In this document: piece after piece, positions 45,113 through 59,831 of the stretch
Numbering within the stretch: the first letter of the stretch is position 1
How the letters are laid out: each line of letters opens with the position of its first letter
Source: Chara braunii
Taxonomy: Eukaryota > Streptophyta > Charophyceae > Charales > Characeae
Assembly: GCA_003427395.1 (NCBI GenBank)
Contig: BFEA01000300.1
Span: 808,532 to 871,058, forward strand
Direction of reading: 5' to 3'
DNA length: 62,527 nt
The notes under the pieces: generated by a model
Seen by the model: the letters and a program-made list of their open reading frames with translations, nothing else
The model's database searches: none
Told to the model about the DNA's origin: nothing
Program-made: the position numbers and the translations under genes

Positions 45113-48100
45113 ACCCCTGCATGAACAGAACACTGTTATAATCACCAGTCAAACTCCTTACTTCACAAAGCAGAGGGGTATATAAATGGAAGAGAGCAGT
45201 ATTTCAGAGCACCCCTCTCATGCTTACGAGGTCTGGAAGGAATGTTTTATAACAACAGCAGGCAGCCACATTTGCAAATCGTAATGAAACAGAAGAATAA
45301 ATATTGGAAGCAATTGGCAATACCGATGACGGATGTTCTAGTGAGTCACTCGAAGCAATATCGGGACGCAAAAGAGTCAAATACCATACCATTTCTGGGA
45401 ATTCCTTATTCTTAAACATAATGGTATCCTTTCCAGGGAAGATTACAGAACAATTAAAGCCGGCATACTGAAGTTGAAAATAGCGGCACAGGCAACAGCA
45501 AGTGCCACTACATCATCACTGCTGACTATCAGTTGAAAATGAAACAAGGATGTCCAACAGACAATGTCCATACAAATCCATTTCTCATGCAGTCAAACAT
45601 GAAGACAATCAACTTGCTATTTGAGAAGTCCTCCAAACTTTGCAAAACATATGGTCCTAATAGATGAGAAAAATGAGAGAGGCTAGGAGGTGAAGGTGTG
45701 GAGCTGTACAGACTACGGGAAACTCAGAAGGTAGTAAATATGCTAATCAATCAATCTGCATTGGCATAGAACGCAGAATTATGAAGTGATTGGCAAACAA
45801 GGAGCGGATAGACAAATCCAATCTAGCCATTGATCCAATCGAGGAGCCTGCATATTGGAAAAATGCAGGGATCTGCTGCTCCACTTTTCATACTATAATC
45901 ATATTATAATGTCGGGGACAGTATCCCCTTCGCACGTTTGTACCTTTGGCGCTCCCGTGCTCGTTGTGCTTGGTGATGGCTCTAACGCACCGTAAACCTG
46001 ATCATTTCCACGGAAAGCCTGAGTGACATGTACCCCTTCAACTCCACCGATACGATCCTGTTGCTGCTGCTGCTGCTGCTGCTGCTGTTGCTGCTGTTGC
46101 TGGGCAGCCACCTGCTGGTGTACCTGCTGATGTGCAGCTTGCTGCTGAGCCTGAGCTGCCTGCAGCTGTGCAGCTGTTACTTGTTGGGGTCCCACACCCC
46201 TCTGTACCTGATACTGAACACAACAGACAAACAGTGAGATCATGTGCATACAATGGAATGATTCAGAAGTGCCCATCCAGTCCTGACTTCGTGAAAAAGA
46301 TTACACAGCCAACCGATGTTTTTCCACAAACTGTATTTCTTGGCAAGAAAAGCCCTGCCCGTCATCGCTGATCCGACTGACTGAAAGAGCTCGTGTTAAA
46401 ACGAAAAAAACACTGAGCCAATCCTGCACACAGAAAACATTAGTTAAAGAAAAAACCCGAGTCTATCTTGACACCTGCTGGAAAGTGCTACGAGAGGTGA
46501 TAAGAGCATCCTCTCCTAGTATTTCATCCAGTTGCTCCGAGCCACACCTGCTGGAAAGTGGGTCCAGCATCCCACTTGACAAGAGAACAAAGGAATGACT
46601 TGCTGATATAGATAGTATCCGTTGCTTGGGGACATATTGCCCCTTAATTTTTTTAGGCACTGCTACCTCTTCACCCCTCTTTGGGGCGCCTGATCTTGCT
46701 TTGAATTCTAGTAGGCTAGTAGCTACCTTCCAATTGATTATGGCTACGTTTCCTAATCCTTGTCAAACCAGCTCAAGGGAACCAAACAGTGGGAGGCCAT
46801 TGAACCAACAGAAAGGTTTAGTAGCAATACTCCCAGTGTCTAAGACCAATCTACACCATTAATCTTTTGCAATCATCTATGATTTCCTCACACACTTGGT
46901 GATCTGCATCCATCAGCACTGGAATCAAAGAAATTGAGAGAATCCATAAATCTACTGCAAACAATCACCAAGAGAGTTTGTTTAATACCTGCAAAGCTCC
47001 CATGCCCGACACCACAGCTACAGAGCACATGCTCATTAAGTCCTTTCAGAGAGAGAAAGAAGCGCCCAAACACGATGCTCTCACATTCATGATGAATGCA
47101 GAATTGCTTCAAGCAGAAACATACACATTCCCTGACACCCTTTGATTGCCATACAGTCCTCGAAAAGGAGGACGCATGCCTAGAGGGTGAAAGAGAGAGA
47201 AGGACGTGCTGCTCAGACATTAGAGCACCAGTACACCACATATCGGCCCGTGGGTGTCAACATGAAACCTGCACCACTTCAGACCCACCGATTTTTTTTT
47301 TCAACAGCGGGCCTGGCCGAGCGGCGCCTCCGAGTTTTGCTTGTGGCGACAAAAACTTTCTGCAAGGCTGGGGCCGTGTACTAGCGGTTCAAGTGCACAC
47401 AAATAAACGAGTTTGGAACAAACTCAAAAGGTCACAAACAGGCATGCTATAAATCAAAGACCAAGAGAAATACAAAAAGTACATACATTCCAGTACCTTG
47501 AATAGATCTTGGTCTGTCGAGCTCCTCTGCATCGGTGACGCAGCCTGCAAACCAGGAGAGCCCACACCTTGTGCTACATCAACCCCTTGGTTGACTCCAT
47601 TTGAGCCATCCTTCCCAACTCCACCCCCTTTCAGCAAGTGTTTGACCCTCTTCGCCTCTAACTCGCTCAAAACAGCTGCCGAGGATATGTTATGCTGTTG
47701 AGCATGTGCCTGTGCCAGTAGCTGATGCTGCTGTGGCGTAAGTATGTGCGATATATTCCCTGTCTGAAATATCCTTGGGCTTTGAGGAGTGATTCCGGGT
47801 CTCAGTTGGTCAATATTCTGCACCCATAACAAAACACATAAATGGCAGCAGACACAACCAACCCGACACCCCCCACACACACACCCACAACAGCATCCCC
47901 ATCACAATCAACATCCAGTTCTCAAAGCCGAAACGGAAGGTCCGTTGAACCAAAAAAACCTACATGCAAATGATGGAGAATGCTTACTCCCGGCAAGTAA
48001 ACACTGAATTATCACAGAAGAAGTCTGTAACCAAAGAAGTACCACAGGAACCAGAGAAGGAGCAAGGTTGTGGTCCCATACTTACACCAAGAGGCCATGC

Positions 48101-51100
48101 ATTCTTCAGATGAATTTGTGGGCTTCCACCAGGATTTACATTGACCCCTGCAAAATAACAAACCAGGGACAGTCAGCTCCAAGAAATGCTCTATTACACT
48201 CCAAAAACTGACTCAAATTGGAGCGCATTCAAACAGCAGGAATGCGACAGCTTCAGCACAAATGCACGCGTGGTGGGGATGGGGGATTGAGACTAACAAA
48301 TTCAAAGACCCAAACAAGGGTCAATGTACACAAGGGTCACATCGCCAGCTGAAGGTTAACTTCGTGTCGATGTCATGTTAACAACCACACAGCATACAAT
48401 GAATTCTGTATTGCATAAAATGTGACACAATTGACAATATACTTAATGCCTTCCTTGACATTTCACCAACATGCAAATAGCAGCCTTCCAGAATGGCATA
48501 AGAAATCCCAGGCACCTATTTGGCAATCGTAAGATGCAGCAGGAAGGAACCCAATGAACATCTCATGTTATGCGCAGTGCAGTTGAAATCTCGACCACAA
48601 TTCCAAGAGGGACTCCCCAGAGTGGATGTATGAATGAGCCATCGCAGAACCACATGGGGTAGACGCAACTCCCTGAGACTGTGCACCATCCCCGTCAGAG
48701 CACCAAGCCTTGGAACAATGGGCCGCAACTCTGAAGAGGGTGAATTGGAACAGAAGCTCTAGTATTATGTGGTCAGACTGTGCCTTTCATCCCAATCTCA
48801 AACCCCCCTGCCAGTGGCATGCAGAGGGAGTAGGGATGCAATCAAAGCGTTGAGCCTTGGAAAAATGGGCCACAACACCGAAGAGGCAGTATTATCTGGT
48901 CAGGCTGAACCTTTTGTCCCAAGCTCAAACCCCACTGCCAGTGGCATGCATAGAGGGAGTACGGACGATTACCGGAAGTCGAATAGACCATCATTAGTTT
49001 GTCCCAAGGATCGACGGAGTGCCAGGCATCCCAGGAGGTGCTCTGCGCCCCTGCTACATGGAACTGCTCAGCAGTTGCACGTGGATTAGCAAGCTCAGAC
49101 AGAGTTTGTTCATCAGGAGGCCACCAGCATGTTAGAAGTGAAATGCCCCGATTCTGGCAAACGGAGCGAGCCTTGTGAAATGGCTGAGCACAACACACCC
49201 AATCTCCTGACGTGCTGCCACATGTCCTGAGAAACAGGTATATGCACATCCAGGTAACGATTACGCTGCCTACGTAGACCTTCAACCACTAAGATCTGAC
49301 ACCTACAAACATCACAGCTTCCAAATCAGCTAACAATCCTCAATCTCACTGTTTTCAAATCCAATCATCATTTTTTGAAAAGATCGATGTTATCCCAAAT
49401 ATCTGCACAATTTCATCCACAACAATAGTAACGGCACTGCAACCCCATACACTTACCTGGGAGAAAGCTCGGCTTTGTCTGGCCAACATTTCCGATCCCA
49501 AAGAGTCCTCCATCTGCACCAGGAGACCTCCCCTGAGGTGTTAGAAGGGGATGCATCTCATTCTTGATATCCTAACCACCACACCAAACGCAGAGGATTC
49601 AAGGAGAGAATTGATATGCCACATAAACCAACAAAGGAAACGGTCAGTGCAGAAGTCCATGCGTGATTCAGCTATGCTTACATCCATGTGCGAGTATATA
49701 TTGCAATGCATCACATAGTAATAAGCCAAGGGTGCATGCACGAGAGGCTGTCAAAGAGACAAGGGAGTGATTTCATCATACAAAGCTGGAGAAGCAAACA
49801 AGTTTGCTACCGTGGCATAAGCATATGTGTTTGAGTGTCAGATCGGGTTCCCAGATATGTGCGTACCATTGTGTTCGTGAACCTGTGAATTAACCGTCCA
49901 TCTAAGAGTGCACGCCTTTGCATTGTCAACTTCCTTAGCATAACTGTGCAGAAAGCCATGATTGTAACAGTCCCTCGAGCCCTGCATGCAAGCCTTTTGG
50001 CATTCTTTTATAGACACCGGACAGAAGCGGAGAGAGGCCACCACCATATCAAACACACATGATTCTCCAATACCAGACAAATATTAAATCTCCTTCGTTT
50101 TGAGACAGACTTATCTCCAGGTGCACACCCTCACTTGGTGTGTGTGTCTGAGAGTAGTTCCCACCTGTCCTAGCCCTGCTGTTGACAGGAGCTGAGGATT
50201 CCTTGCCTGCTGCCCAGCGTTTGCAAGTATATGCCTGCCACAAATGACGCACAGTCATATAAGCCAGTAGTTCCACCTTAGCACAAGATCAGCCAATGCA
50301 AGATCATAACCAGAGCTGCAGGTGTTACCGAAAGGGGGTAAACCAGTAAAGAAGGATACACGGACAGGCCGCTGATTCAGCGGCTGGAAACAGGAGGACG
50401 ATTAGCACACTGATTTCTCGCCATGGCCACCAAATATGACCTCGAGATTTATGAAAAACTAGCGAGCAAGGATAAACAGCACTCCAGACAAGGTGGGAAC
50501 ACTACAGCCCTGTAAACAAATACTATGAAGAACTGCAGGTACAACAGAGAGCCGGCGACCCCTCCACACGAGTTGTCTGCCAATGATCCGCCAGACCTTG
50601 CACACATCATCAGTCACCAGAGAAAGCAAGTTCCCACAGACTGAAGGTGTAGTTCAACGTGACAGAATATAAGCAGAGCATTCATAGCATCTGTTTCACT
50701 TATCACGAACAATCAAAACCAACGTACTTCTATAAACAGCTACCTTTTATGCATTCCAGAATATGTGTTCCGCTTCTCGCCAACAATCAGGGTCAATGTA
50801 TTTCGAGAATGCGCATTTCAGCACGGCCAAACAGCAGCAGCGTGATCACCCTCGTCCTTATCATGCTACACAACTCTTCACAGCAAGCGGGCTCAAATGA
50901 ACCCACTTCTCAAATGGCGGTACTCACCTCAAACCCATAGAGTCATATCCACTGATTCCTGAGGACACAGTCAACGTTGGTTGCACCGTCTTCAACAATG
51001 CAGCCTGAGCAGCAGCTTGACTAGGATCCAAAAGCTGTGCAGATCCACTGTCACCTCCGAATCTCTACAGCCAAACAAGACACCATCCCACGCATCAAGC

Positions 51101-53678
51101 AACACACCGCGCAATCACAGGCAGCGCACAGCACAATTACAGGCAACGCACTTCTCTCTCTCACAGACACACACATAACACGCACACACACACACACACA
51201 CACACAGAAAAGGAAGAGTAAGTCATACCACACCCTCAGGAACCTGTGAAACGAGCAGCAGAAATATTGGCAACAGACATTCAGCTGGACTCTCCCTCCT
51301 TCCTGTTTTAGAGAGCGTTACTGGAAATGACAATATTATGGGAAGACGAAAACACGTGCAAACTCCCATAGATATTGTCCCAGGATAGCACTACCAGATT
51401 GGGTGTGGTACGACTTACTCTTTAAAGCTGTTTAAGGCTATGATCATAGGTACTTCTTGTGGGTAATTATGCTATGAGCCCGAGAGATAGCACTACCAGA
51501 TTCTCTCGCCGTCGATTACTGTTTAAGGCCGAAAATGAGATTCCAGTGCAAGATCTAAAAGTACTTGTCAAACTGGACCCTTATAATGATGATTGGGCAG
51601 GACAAGGCAGAGAACAGGTGGAACAGCAGAAATATTGGGTGCGGTTGTCCCATCATTTATCACTTTCATGGTTATCCCATCATTTATAATCTTCGTTTGC
51701 TTCCGGAGCACAGGAGCACCACCTGATTTTCAACAAGGTGAAAATTGTGGTATCATCTATGTACATGTACCTGCAGCTTGGATGAGTTTACTCATACTGG
51801 AATGGCTATTAGTAGTGTGTTGGTTCATACAGCATGACCAGCCTACGAGTACATACACAAGCCCGCTTCAGTTAATGGCATCCTGTCCTCACCCTTCCAG
51901 CACATGGTACACTCTCCAACGTTCCTGGCAGACACGTTTCCGTCTCCTCGTGCATTACCCTCCCCTCACATTGATAGAGTACCTGAGATGCAGAACAGAG
52001 ATGACCTCTTGAGCGACCGAGCACACACACAACACTGAAAAGTATTCCAAAACAAAGTTAACTGCACCCGGTGCTCGATGTTTAAAGTTTCCATGTTCAT
52101 ACCTGAGTCCATTACATGCTTTCATCGTGTTTTTACACCACAAAGACTTTTGACTACCGAGACTCCCTCCTCTTCCCTGACCAGCAAAGTCTATAAAGCT
52201 CCTTGAGAAAATCCGTCCTGATTTCTTCAACGATCATATGCACAGCTCGAGAGCACCAAACCACTCTTTCAGACATAACAACGGTGCCCCGACCAAGCTT
52301 ACGTCCCTTGAAAGATGATTCCCACAGCCAAGAACCCTCGACGGCTTACAGTCATGAAGGGATTTCTGGTCCACATCAACGAATAGCCATATATAGACCT
52401 ATAAAAGAATTGTCAGGCAAGGTAAGTATCCTCCCACCATCACAGCCTCCAGAAGCCTCAGAGGAAAGTCCATAAACACTGTTGGGAAAAAGCAGTGAGA
52501 AGGGCAGTGGAAACAAACGATAGTCTAAGGCAGTGGGAAAAGGCAGTGGGAAGGGCAGTGGGAAGGGCAGTGGGAAGGGCAGTGGGTAGAGGGAAGGACT
52601 CATAATACACCTTGGCACTAGGTTCGGAAGGGCAGTGGAAACAAACGATAGTCTAAGGCATGGCGAGTCCGATGCACCAACAACAAATAAGTTTGGCTAA
52701 TCTGATGGCATTAACCACCTCATCGTTGACCCCACCCAGCTCACCCCATGATCCCAAGCCTCTTCGTCCATGCCGATAAAAAGAGGCCCATCACTAATGA
52801 TGCTCGTGGCCCACACCGATGAAATCAAGCCCATCACTAAAGATGCTCGCGGCCCTCCCCCATCAGTTCCAAATGGCTAAATGGCTCAGCAATCCTACAC
52901 TCACATTGCCAGGTACATTTTCGTTGCCTCAGTGTGCACCCTGTTGAGAACAGATAGCTTGGACCGTACGGCCATGAGTGAGCACGCACGCATGGCCTAC
53001 GTGCTGCATGCAAACAAGGCAAAGTTTCGTGGGCAACCAGAAACTATCCTCAACAAACGAGGATAAGCAGTCAAATTACAGCACTGCAGTCAAATTATTA
53101 CAGTAATAACGGGGTGCTCAAACAGATAAATCAAATTGGAAATGAACCAACCAACCAACTGATAGAAGTCAGTCAAACTTAACAATGTTTCCATCAATCC
53201 ATAAGAAAAAAGAAAGAAAAAAGAAACGCCCTGATGAATTTCTCCTCCACATTTGCACTCGGAAAGGTCCAACTCGTTCAAAACAATGGATCTAATACCA
53301 CCAACACAAATCATACGGCGAAGATAAAGAGCCCACCACCCACTATGACGTACTTCTGATTTTATTTCTGATTTTATTTTTATTTCCCTTTTCCTTCTCA
53401 GTTCGTGGTCGGGCGGCGTAGTTTTCTATTACACTTCCATCTCCAGTCTGCCTCGAGAATATCTCACACTACGCATACTCACATAGGAGTTCCCTAAACC
53501 AAAACCGAAAGCCACAAAATCCAGACTCGGTCGAAAAGTCAAAATTGTCATACTAAGTAACAGTGGCCTGATTCTTAGCCCAGTCGATCAATCAATTATG
53601 TCGAACTCACATTGCCGCACTCCAAGAGATCTCTGCGGAACTCTTTTCATCGAGCGAGACAGACAACACAACCGTGCC

Positions 53679-53743
<65 letters not shown>

Positions 53744-55754
53744 ATACGTATCCATGTGCATTCTCTCCATATGTAGTCATCACCCCGACACACGCACAGC
53801 ATGTATGCATGTGCATTCGCTCAGCACAGCACATATGCATGTGCATTCGCTCAGCGCTCTGACACCAGCTCCAAGAATGCGTGATACCATAGAGAACAAG
53901 AGAGATTAACAAGACACCGCCGAAATCTACTGCACGGTACTAAGCACATAGAGAGCATCACCCAAAAGTGGAGGCCCTGCTCCAGGATGTGAAAATGGCA
54001 TTCGTCGAACTTTCCCTTCAGAACAATTATATAGCAACAGCATAACGAGCGCCTTGCCATGTACAGTATATACATATAATACTTTACGGGCGGCAAGTTG
54101 AATCGTTTTCCATTTCCTTCGGGGTTTTTTTTTTTTTTGAATGGAGTAGAGCCTCTGACCTCCTTGCATCAATCTGATTCCATCAGAATCTGAGCTCATG
54201 ACCTGTGTATCCATCTATAGTTACATGTATACGCCATTCAGCCATGTAGATCCTCTGACTTTCTTGCCCATAAATTCCATCTTTGATCCTGTGTATCCAT
54301 CAGGATCTTTCAACTCGTGATCCTGTGTATCCATACCAGCCCTGACATGCGTGGTGTAACCAGCCCTGTCACATTTCGAAGAACTGACTCACGTAATCTT
54401 GTTTTCCCCGATTAAAAACGGCATAGGTTCGAAAACCCAACTTGCCCACCCTAGCGTCACATTCCATCTCCTCCCGTGAATCTCCCTGTCTCTCTCCGTC
54501 TCCTATCTACCTGAATCGAATGGAATAGAGACCTCCCACGCGTCAGAAATTAATAATTATTGTTGGTAATTAACAATCAAAACTACAAACAGAGGCTCCC
54601 ACGTGTACACGTCTATCATTCATCTCCGTCCACACACGTCAGAAATTAATAATTATTGTTGGTAATTAACAATCAAAACTACAAACAGAGGTACATAGAT
54701 TTCCAATTCCTGTCCATTCGTCGCCCGAATCGAATATACCCTTATCAATCGACAGCGGAGACTGTTCTCAAGCCCATTAAGAAGAAAAGAAAGGTGGGAG
54801 AAATCAGGGAGACAAAGAGACGGTCTTCCTCGAACGGTCAGCAAAATTTCCTCCGAATGACGATCGCTCAACGTCCTTCCTCGAACGGTCTTCCTTATCG
54901 GATCGGAATTTTCCTCGAACGGTCTGCCTTTTTCGATCGGAATTTGAAATCGCTTGACGACCACGTTTTCAATCCAAACTCCTCTTTCCTTTCCCGACCT
55001 CCTCTCTTTTCACTTGTGGCTCGCGTTTTCTCTTTCAGTCTCCCTCTCTCTCTCACCTATTCGGACGCCCATTATCCGTTTTCCACTTCTCCTTCGGCTG
55101 GGCAAACCCGGCAATCAAAAAGTCAACAACCATCCCAAACAGAGCCCTCTACGGGTCCCCAAAAAGTCAGCGGCTCCTCCAACAAACGTGAATCACCGAC
55201 TCCCGTTTCCCTATACAGGGCCCTACATCTTCATCTCGCCAACAACTCTACCCTCCGACAAACGTGAATCACCGTCTCCCTATACAGACCCTATATCTTC
55301 ACGAAACACGAAGTCTTAAAACTGTTTTCAACGCAATGTGGAAACATCACGAGACAATGACATCCCTCAATGCCAGCGCAATGTGGAAACATCGCGAGAC
55401 AATGACATCCTTCATTGTCAGTGCAATGTGGAAAAAATGTGGAAACATCGCCGGGTGGGGGGGAGAGGAAGAGAGGTGGACGAAAACTTCGGCAGAAAAG
55501 CGCCAGACCTTGTCATCGACGAAGTAAACATCAAGAGACATTATATCAGGAAGGTGTCAATGGAAGAAGGCTTCCTCATAGGTCACAATAAATAAATACG
55601 ACTGGGTCGTTTGCCAGTCCCGTCGAGGGGAAGAACGGCAAAAAAAAACTGGCTCAGCACCTCTCCTCCGTCTACCTAATGTCGTCGCCACAGCACACCG
55701 GAGTACCTCAGCAGTTCAGTCAGTCGAGAATTCGACGCTCCAACACAGTTTTTT

Positions 55755-55785
<31 letters not shown>

Positions 55786-58700
55786 TGCTCCATTGAGACC
55801 TTTCGACGAAAACCGACACGCGAAGGAAAACCCGGACGAGAAGAGTTCGGCGGGAACGAGGTTTTTTGCATGCAATGAGGGCGTTTGCCCAAATCCGTCG
55901 GACATTTTGGCGGGAAAAAAAAAAAACAGCGCCCCTTTCCCAATCCCTCGGACATTTTGGCGGGAAAAAAACTAGTGCCCCTTTCCCAATCCCTCGGAAA
56001 TTTTGGCGGGAAAAAACTAGCGCCCCTTTCCCAAAGTTTGACGCGAAAAAAGTGGCATCTCCACCCTCTCCCCCCACCGCCACTTCACAGTGGACTCTAT
56101 CAAAACTACGCGGGAAAAGAGCTGTCCGCATATCCAGGGCAAAAGAAATTGAACACCACCACTGCTACGCGCTGGCGCGCGCGCACACACACACGCACAC
56201 ACAAGAGAACGACACGAAAACAAAAAACAAAAAACAAAGAACAGCAAAACCACTGCAAACAAATGCACACAAGCAAATGCAAAAGAGCAAAAAAAAAACG
56301 CGAACGCAATCACTCACCTTCAACGTCGGCTCATCGAGTGCCAGACCCTCTGCCCTCCCAGACTTCAGTCGATCCTCATAAAGCTTCGTCGCCAGCGCCG
56401 TAGCCGAAGGCCTCAGCAAGTTATCCGTCGTCCCGCCTATTCCGTTCGGTCCCCCCCCGTTAGCCGCAGCAGCTGCCAGCTCCCTCCTATGTTGTAGTTG
56501 CCTCAAGTGCAGCATCTGCTGCAGCTGTGCATGCTGCTGCAGCTGATGGGCCTGCTGCTGCTGCTGAGCTTGTTGTTGCTGCGCCTGCTGCTGCTGCTGA
56601 GCTTGCTGCTGCTGCGCCTGCTGCTGAGCCTGCTGTGCTTGCTGCTGCGCTTGCTGCTGCGCTTGCTGCTGCTGTTGCTGTGCCTGTTCTCTCGCCTTCA
56701 GCTGCTGCGTCTGAACCCACCACCAAAACACAAACATCGACAAACGAGCTGGTCAGCACACGATGGCCCCCAAAACAACAAACAAAACGCAAAAAAACGA
56801 TAAGCAGACGCGCAGCTTACTGAAAACTAGGGGGGAGAGAGAGAGAGAGAGAGAGAGAGAGCACAACAGGGAAGGAGGACACGAGTGAACAAAATTACCG
56901 ATCTCCTACATCAAACCGACGGCTTCTTCAACTGGATAAAAGCAGAAGACGAAGATGAAGAGAAAGCGAAGAAGAAGAATAGTGAAAACAGTGGCCATAG
57001 ACTGCTTTTAACAGATAAACATTTCATCTCCGCATGCACAGTTCTCAGTAGAAATGCGCAAATTCCACCCGACGCGTTTTTTTGGGCCCAGGCTGCGCTC
57101 ATGGCACTCCTCAGGGGACTTCTCCCAAAATCGCCTTGCGACACCACCTAACTTTCCGACACTGTGGATTACATCTCCGCATGCAGAACAGCACACTATT
57201 GACATGAAACGCCCCCATTGAAGTTCTTTGTCGAGAACCGCTCTTCACATTACGACTCCCACGCACCATTCCATCCTTCCCAGCTCATCTGTTCTCGCTG
57301 TCATCCATTCGCTCGTGCCATTCACACATTCATTCTGCCCACTCATCCGCTCGTTTTGCTCATTTCATCCACTCATCCTCTTCGCCATTCATCGGCCACT
57401 CGTTCGTCGCCGATTCCGGCGGCTGGTTCGTTTTTTCCCCGCAGCGATTCATAACACACGATTCCGGCGGCTGGTTCGTTTTTTCCCCGCAGCGTGGGAC
57501 AAAACTCACTCCGTTAGGTAATAATCCATGGATCCGCGGGGCAAAATCCATTCCATGCCGCCCACTCACCCAGTGAGCGAGGTTAATTCATTCGGTCAGT
57601 CAACCCCGTACATTCGGTCAGTCGGGCGGTGGGGGTAATTCATGCAGTGAGGTAGTTCATTCACTTCGTTCACTCCTCTACTCGAACCATTTCATCGACA
57701 AAAATCAATCACTAACAACGCAACATAATTCACAATCATCATCCGCTTCATTTATGTATACGTTCGCTCGCTCCGTCGTCGACTCAAGTCGACCGGTTTT
57801 CTGTGGTTGACATCAAGAGCCCTCCGGTCATCTATTTCCACTCCTTTTTTCTTCCGTTCCCATCCAATCCCTCGTTTCGCTTCAGTTCCTCCGTTCATCA
57901 GATTCGTTTCAATCCCCCACCCATTACCAAGCACACGAAGTCATTCTTCCATTCAAACGCAGCCATCTCCTCGCCCTCCCACATTCGCTCTCCTGAATGA
58001 ATAGTAATACACACATTTTGTGACAATATGTATGCGCACGCTCAATCAGTTCACCACGCGTATGGCTTGATGATCTCCTTCTCTCTAGCCATAATGAGCA
58101 TCTATCTATCTACTATCTATCTATCTATCTATCTATTTATCTACATAAATAGACATACAACCTCGTAACGAATAGAATTACGTATCATCCACCACCATCT
58201 ACAGTCCCTCCCCTGGCTTCCCAGTTCATTTATGAAATCACACGGTCAAACAATTCGCTAGCTCGTTCTTCTCTCCTTTACCTTTCCAACCCCCTCTTCT
58301 CCGCAACTCTCCCCCTCACCACTTGCATCTTTTGTTCCCTATATCGGGATTTTCTCGACAGACTCGCCGGGTTCACATAGCTCCTCTTTCCTCTTCTGTT
58401 TCTTTTTCTACCCGCTCCTTTTCTTTATCTTTTCCTGACCGCTCCGACGGAGAGTGGGAGGGAGGGAAAGAGGGAGAGACAAAGAGAGAAAAAGAGAAAG
58501 AGAGAAAAGAGTGAGAGAATACTATTTCTCCGAAAAGAGAGTCGTCAAAACCCCGATAAGGAACCAAAGATGCAAGTGGTGAAGGAGAGACTAGCCGAGA
58601 AGAGGGGGGGTGAAAACGAAAAGGAGAGAAGAATGAACTAGCGATTTTTTGCTTGTGTGATCTCACAAATAAACTGAGAGGGAGAGAAGGAGAGAGGGAG

Positions 58701-59800
58701 AGAGACGGAGAGAGGGAGAGAGGGAGAGAGTACTTGACTATTTTGTCCAAAGAGAGAGTCATCAGAGGATAAACTATTTTGTCCGATCCCAGTTACAGCC
58801 AGGAATAAAATTGGTACGCGAGGGAAACCCTCCCGCGTGATCAGGATCGCATTCTCGCGTGAAAGAAATCTTTACTCTCAATTTTTTTTCTGAATGCAAG
58901 TTCGCCCAAAAGAAGCGGCTGAGTCTCTGGCCGCGTGCGTTTCTTCCAATTTCCCTTCTCCGCGAAAAGCACATGGGCCGGTACGTGAGTGTGGCCCCCC
59001 GTCGACCCCCTACCCCACTTCTTTCGTGTTCGGTATGTAGTCCGTATACACGTCCGGCGTTCGGGGACACCGTTCGCTTCGCTCGCTTGAAGCTGCTGCT
59101 ACCAGCGACTATCGGAATCTGCTTCTCCACTGCTACCGCGTTCAAGAGTCGGTTTTCTACTTCATCGCTGCTCAGTGTCTGAATAAAAAACTGCTACAGA
59201 AAATTCGTTCTTCCATCTATCTTTACTTACAACTGGAAAAGACACGAGTTGCGTCCATCGCTGTTTTTCTCTTCAACACCAGTGACGTGCCAGCCGACCC
59301 AATATACAAGACGGTGTCATTTGTCTGTGCACAATCTTTAGATATTTCATATTTCATTATTATGCTTCCAAAGAAGAATAACGACTGGTTCAGGCGCGTA
59401 GGACAATCTCACCTTACGAGTAAACAGAGAGGAGGGGGAAAGAATCGCAACCCAGCTCGAGAGAAGTATCGATGGACAGAAGAAGAAGAAGAAGAAGAAG
59501 AAGAAGAAGAAGAACCGATGGCCGACACTTGCTCACGCACACGACGAACGATATTCCAAAAATCAACGTGTTCCTTAAACTCAGCACGCCCATCGATGTA
59601 CAGGAAGAGCTCACCAACACTTGGAAACGCGCGAGAGAGAGAGCGCATGAAATAAAAAGGACAGCTGATGAAAGCTCCGAGAGAGAAAACCATTCGACGA
59701 AGCGACCTCAAACAAAAACAGAAAAGGTCATTCGACAAAAAAACGCGCAGAATGGGAACCCCCCCAAAGACAGAATAATAGAAACGAGAGAGAACGAGGG

Positions 59801-59831
<31 letters not shown>

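Larger units (their letters stand above)
51065..56317 (-). other. LEUNIG-type intron, 5253 bp
   Basis: Contains a CA microsatellite near 51180-51206, a mitochondrial ccmC fragment (51716-51796), a 12-bp GTGGGAAGGGCA minisatellite (about 52530-52590), a TC/AC microsatellite (53681-53744), a 55-bp AT-rich direct repeat (54541 and 54637), a 50-bp tandem repeat (55337-55450), a TTTA array (55752-55786) and the E2F-like array at 55905-56050. Confidence 0.8.

Noticed and set aside
56487-56823. Open frames opposite exon b (Leu- or Ala-rich)
   Set aside because: They are complements and frame shifts of the Gln/Ala triplet repeat.
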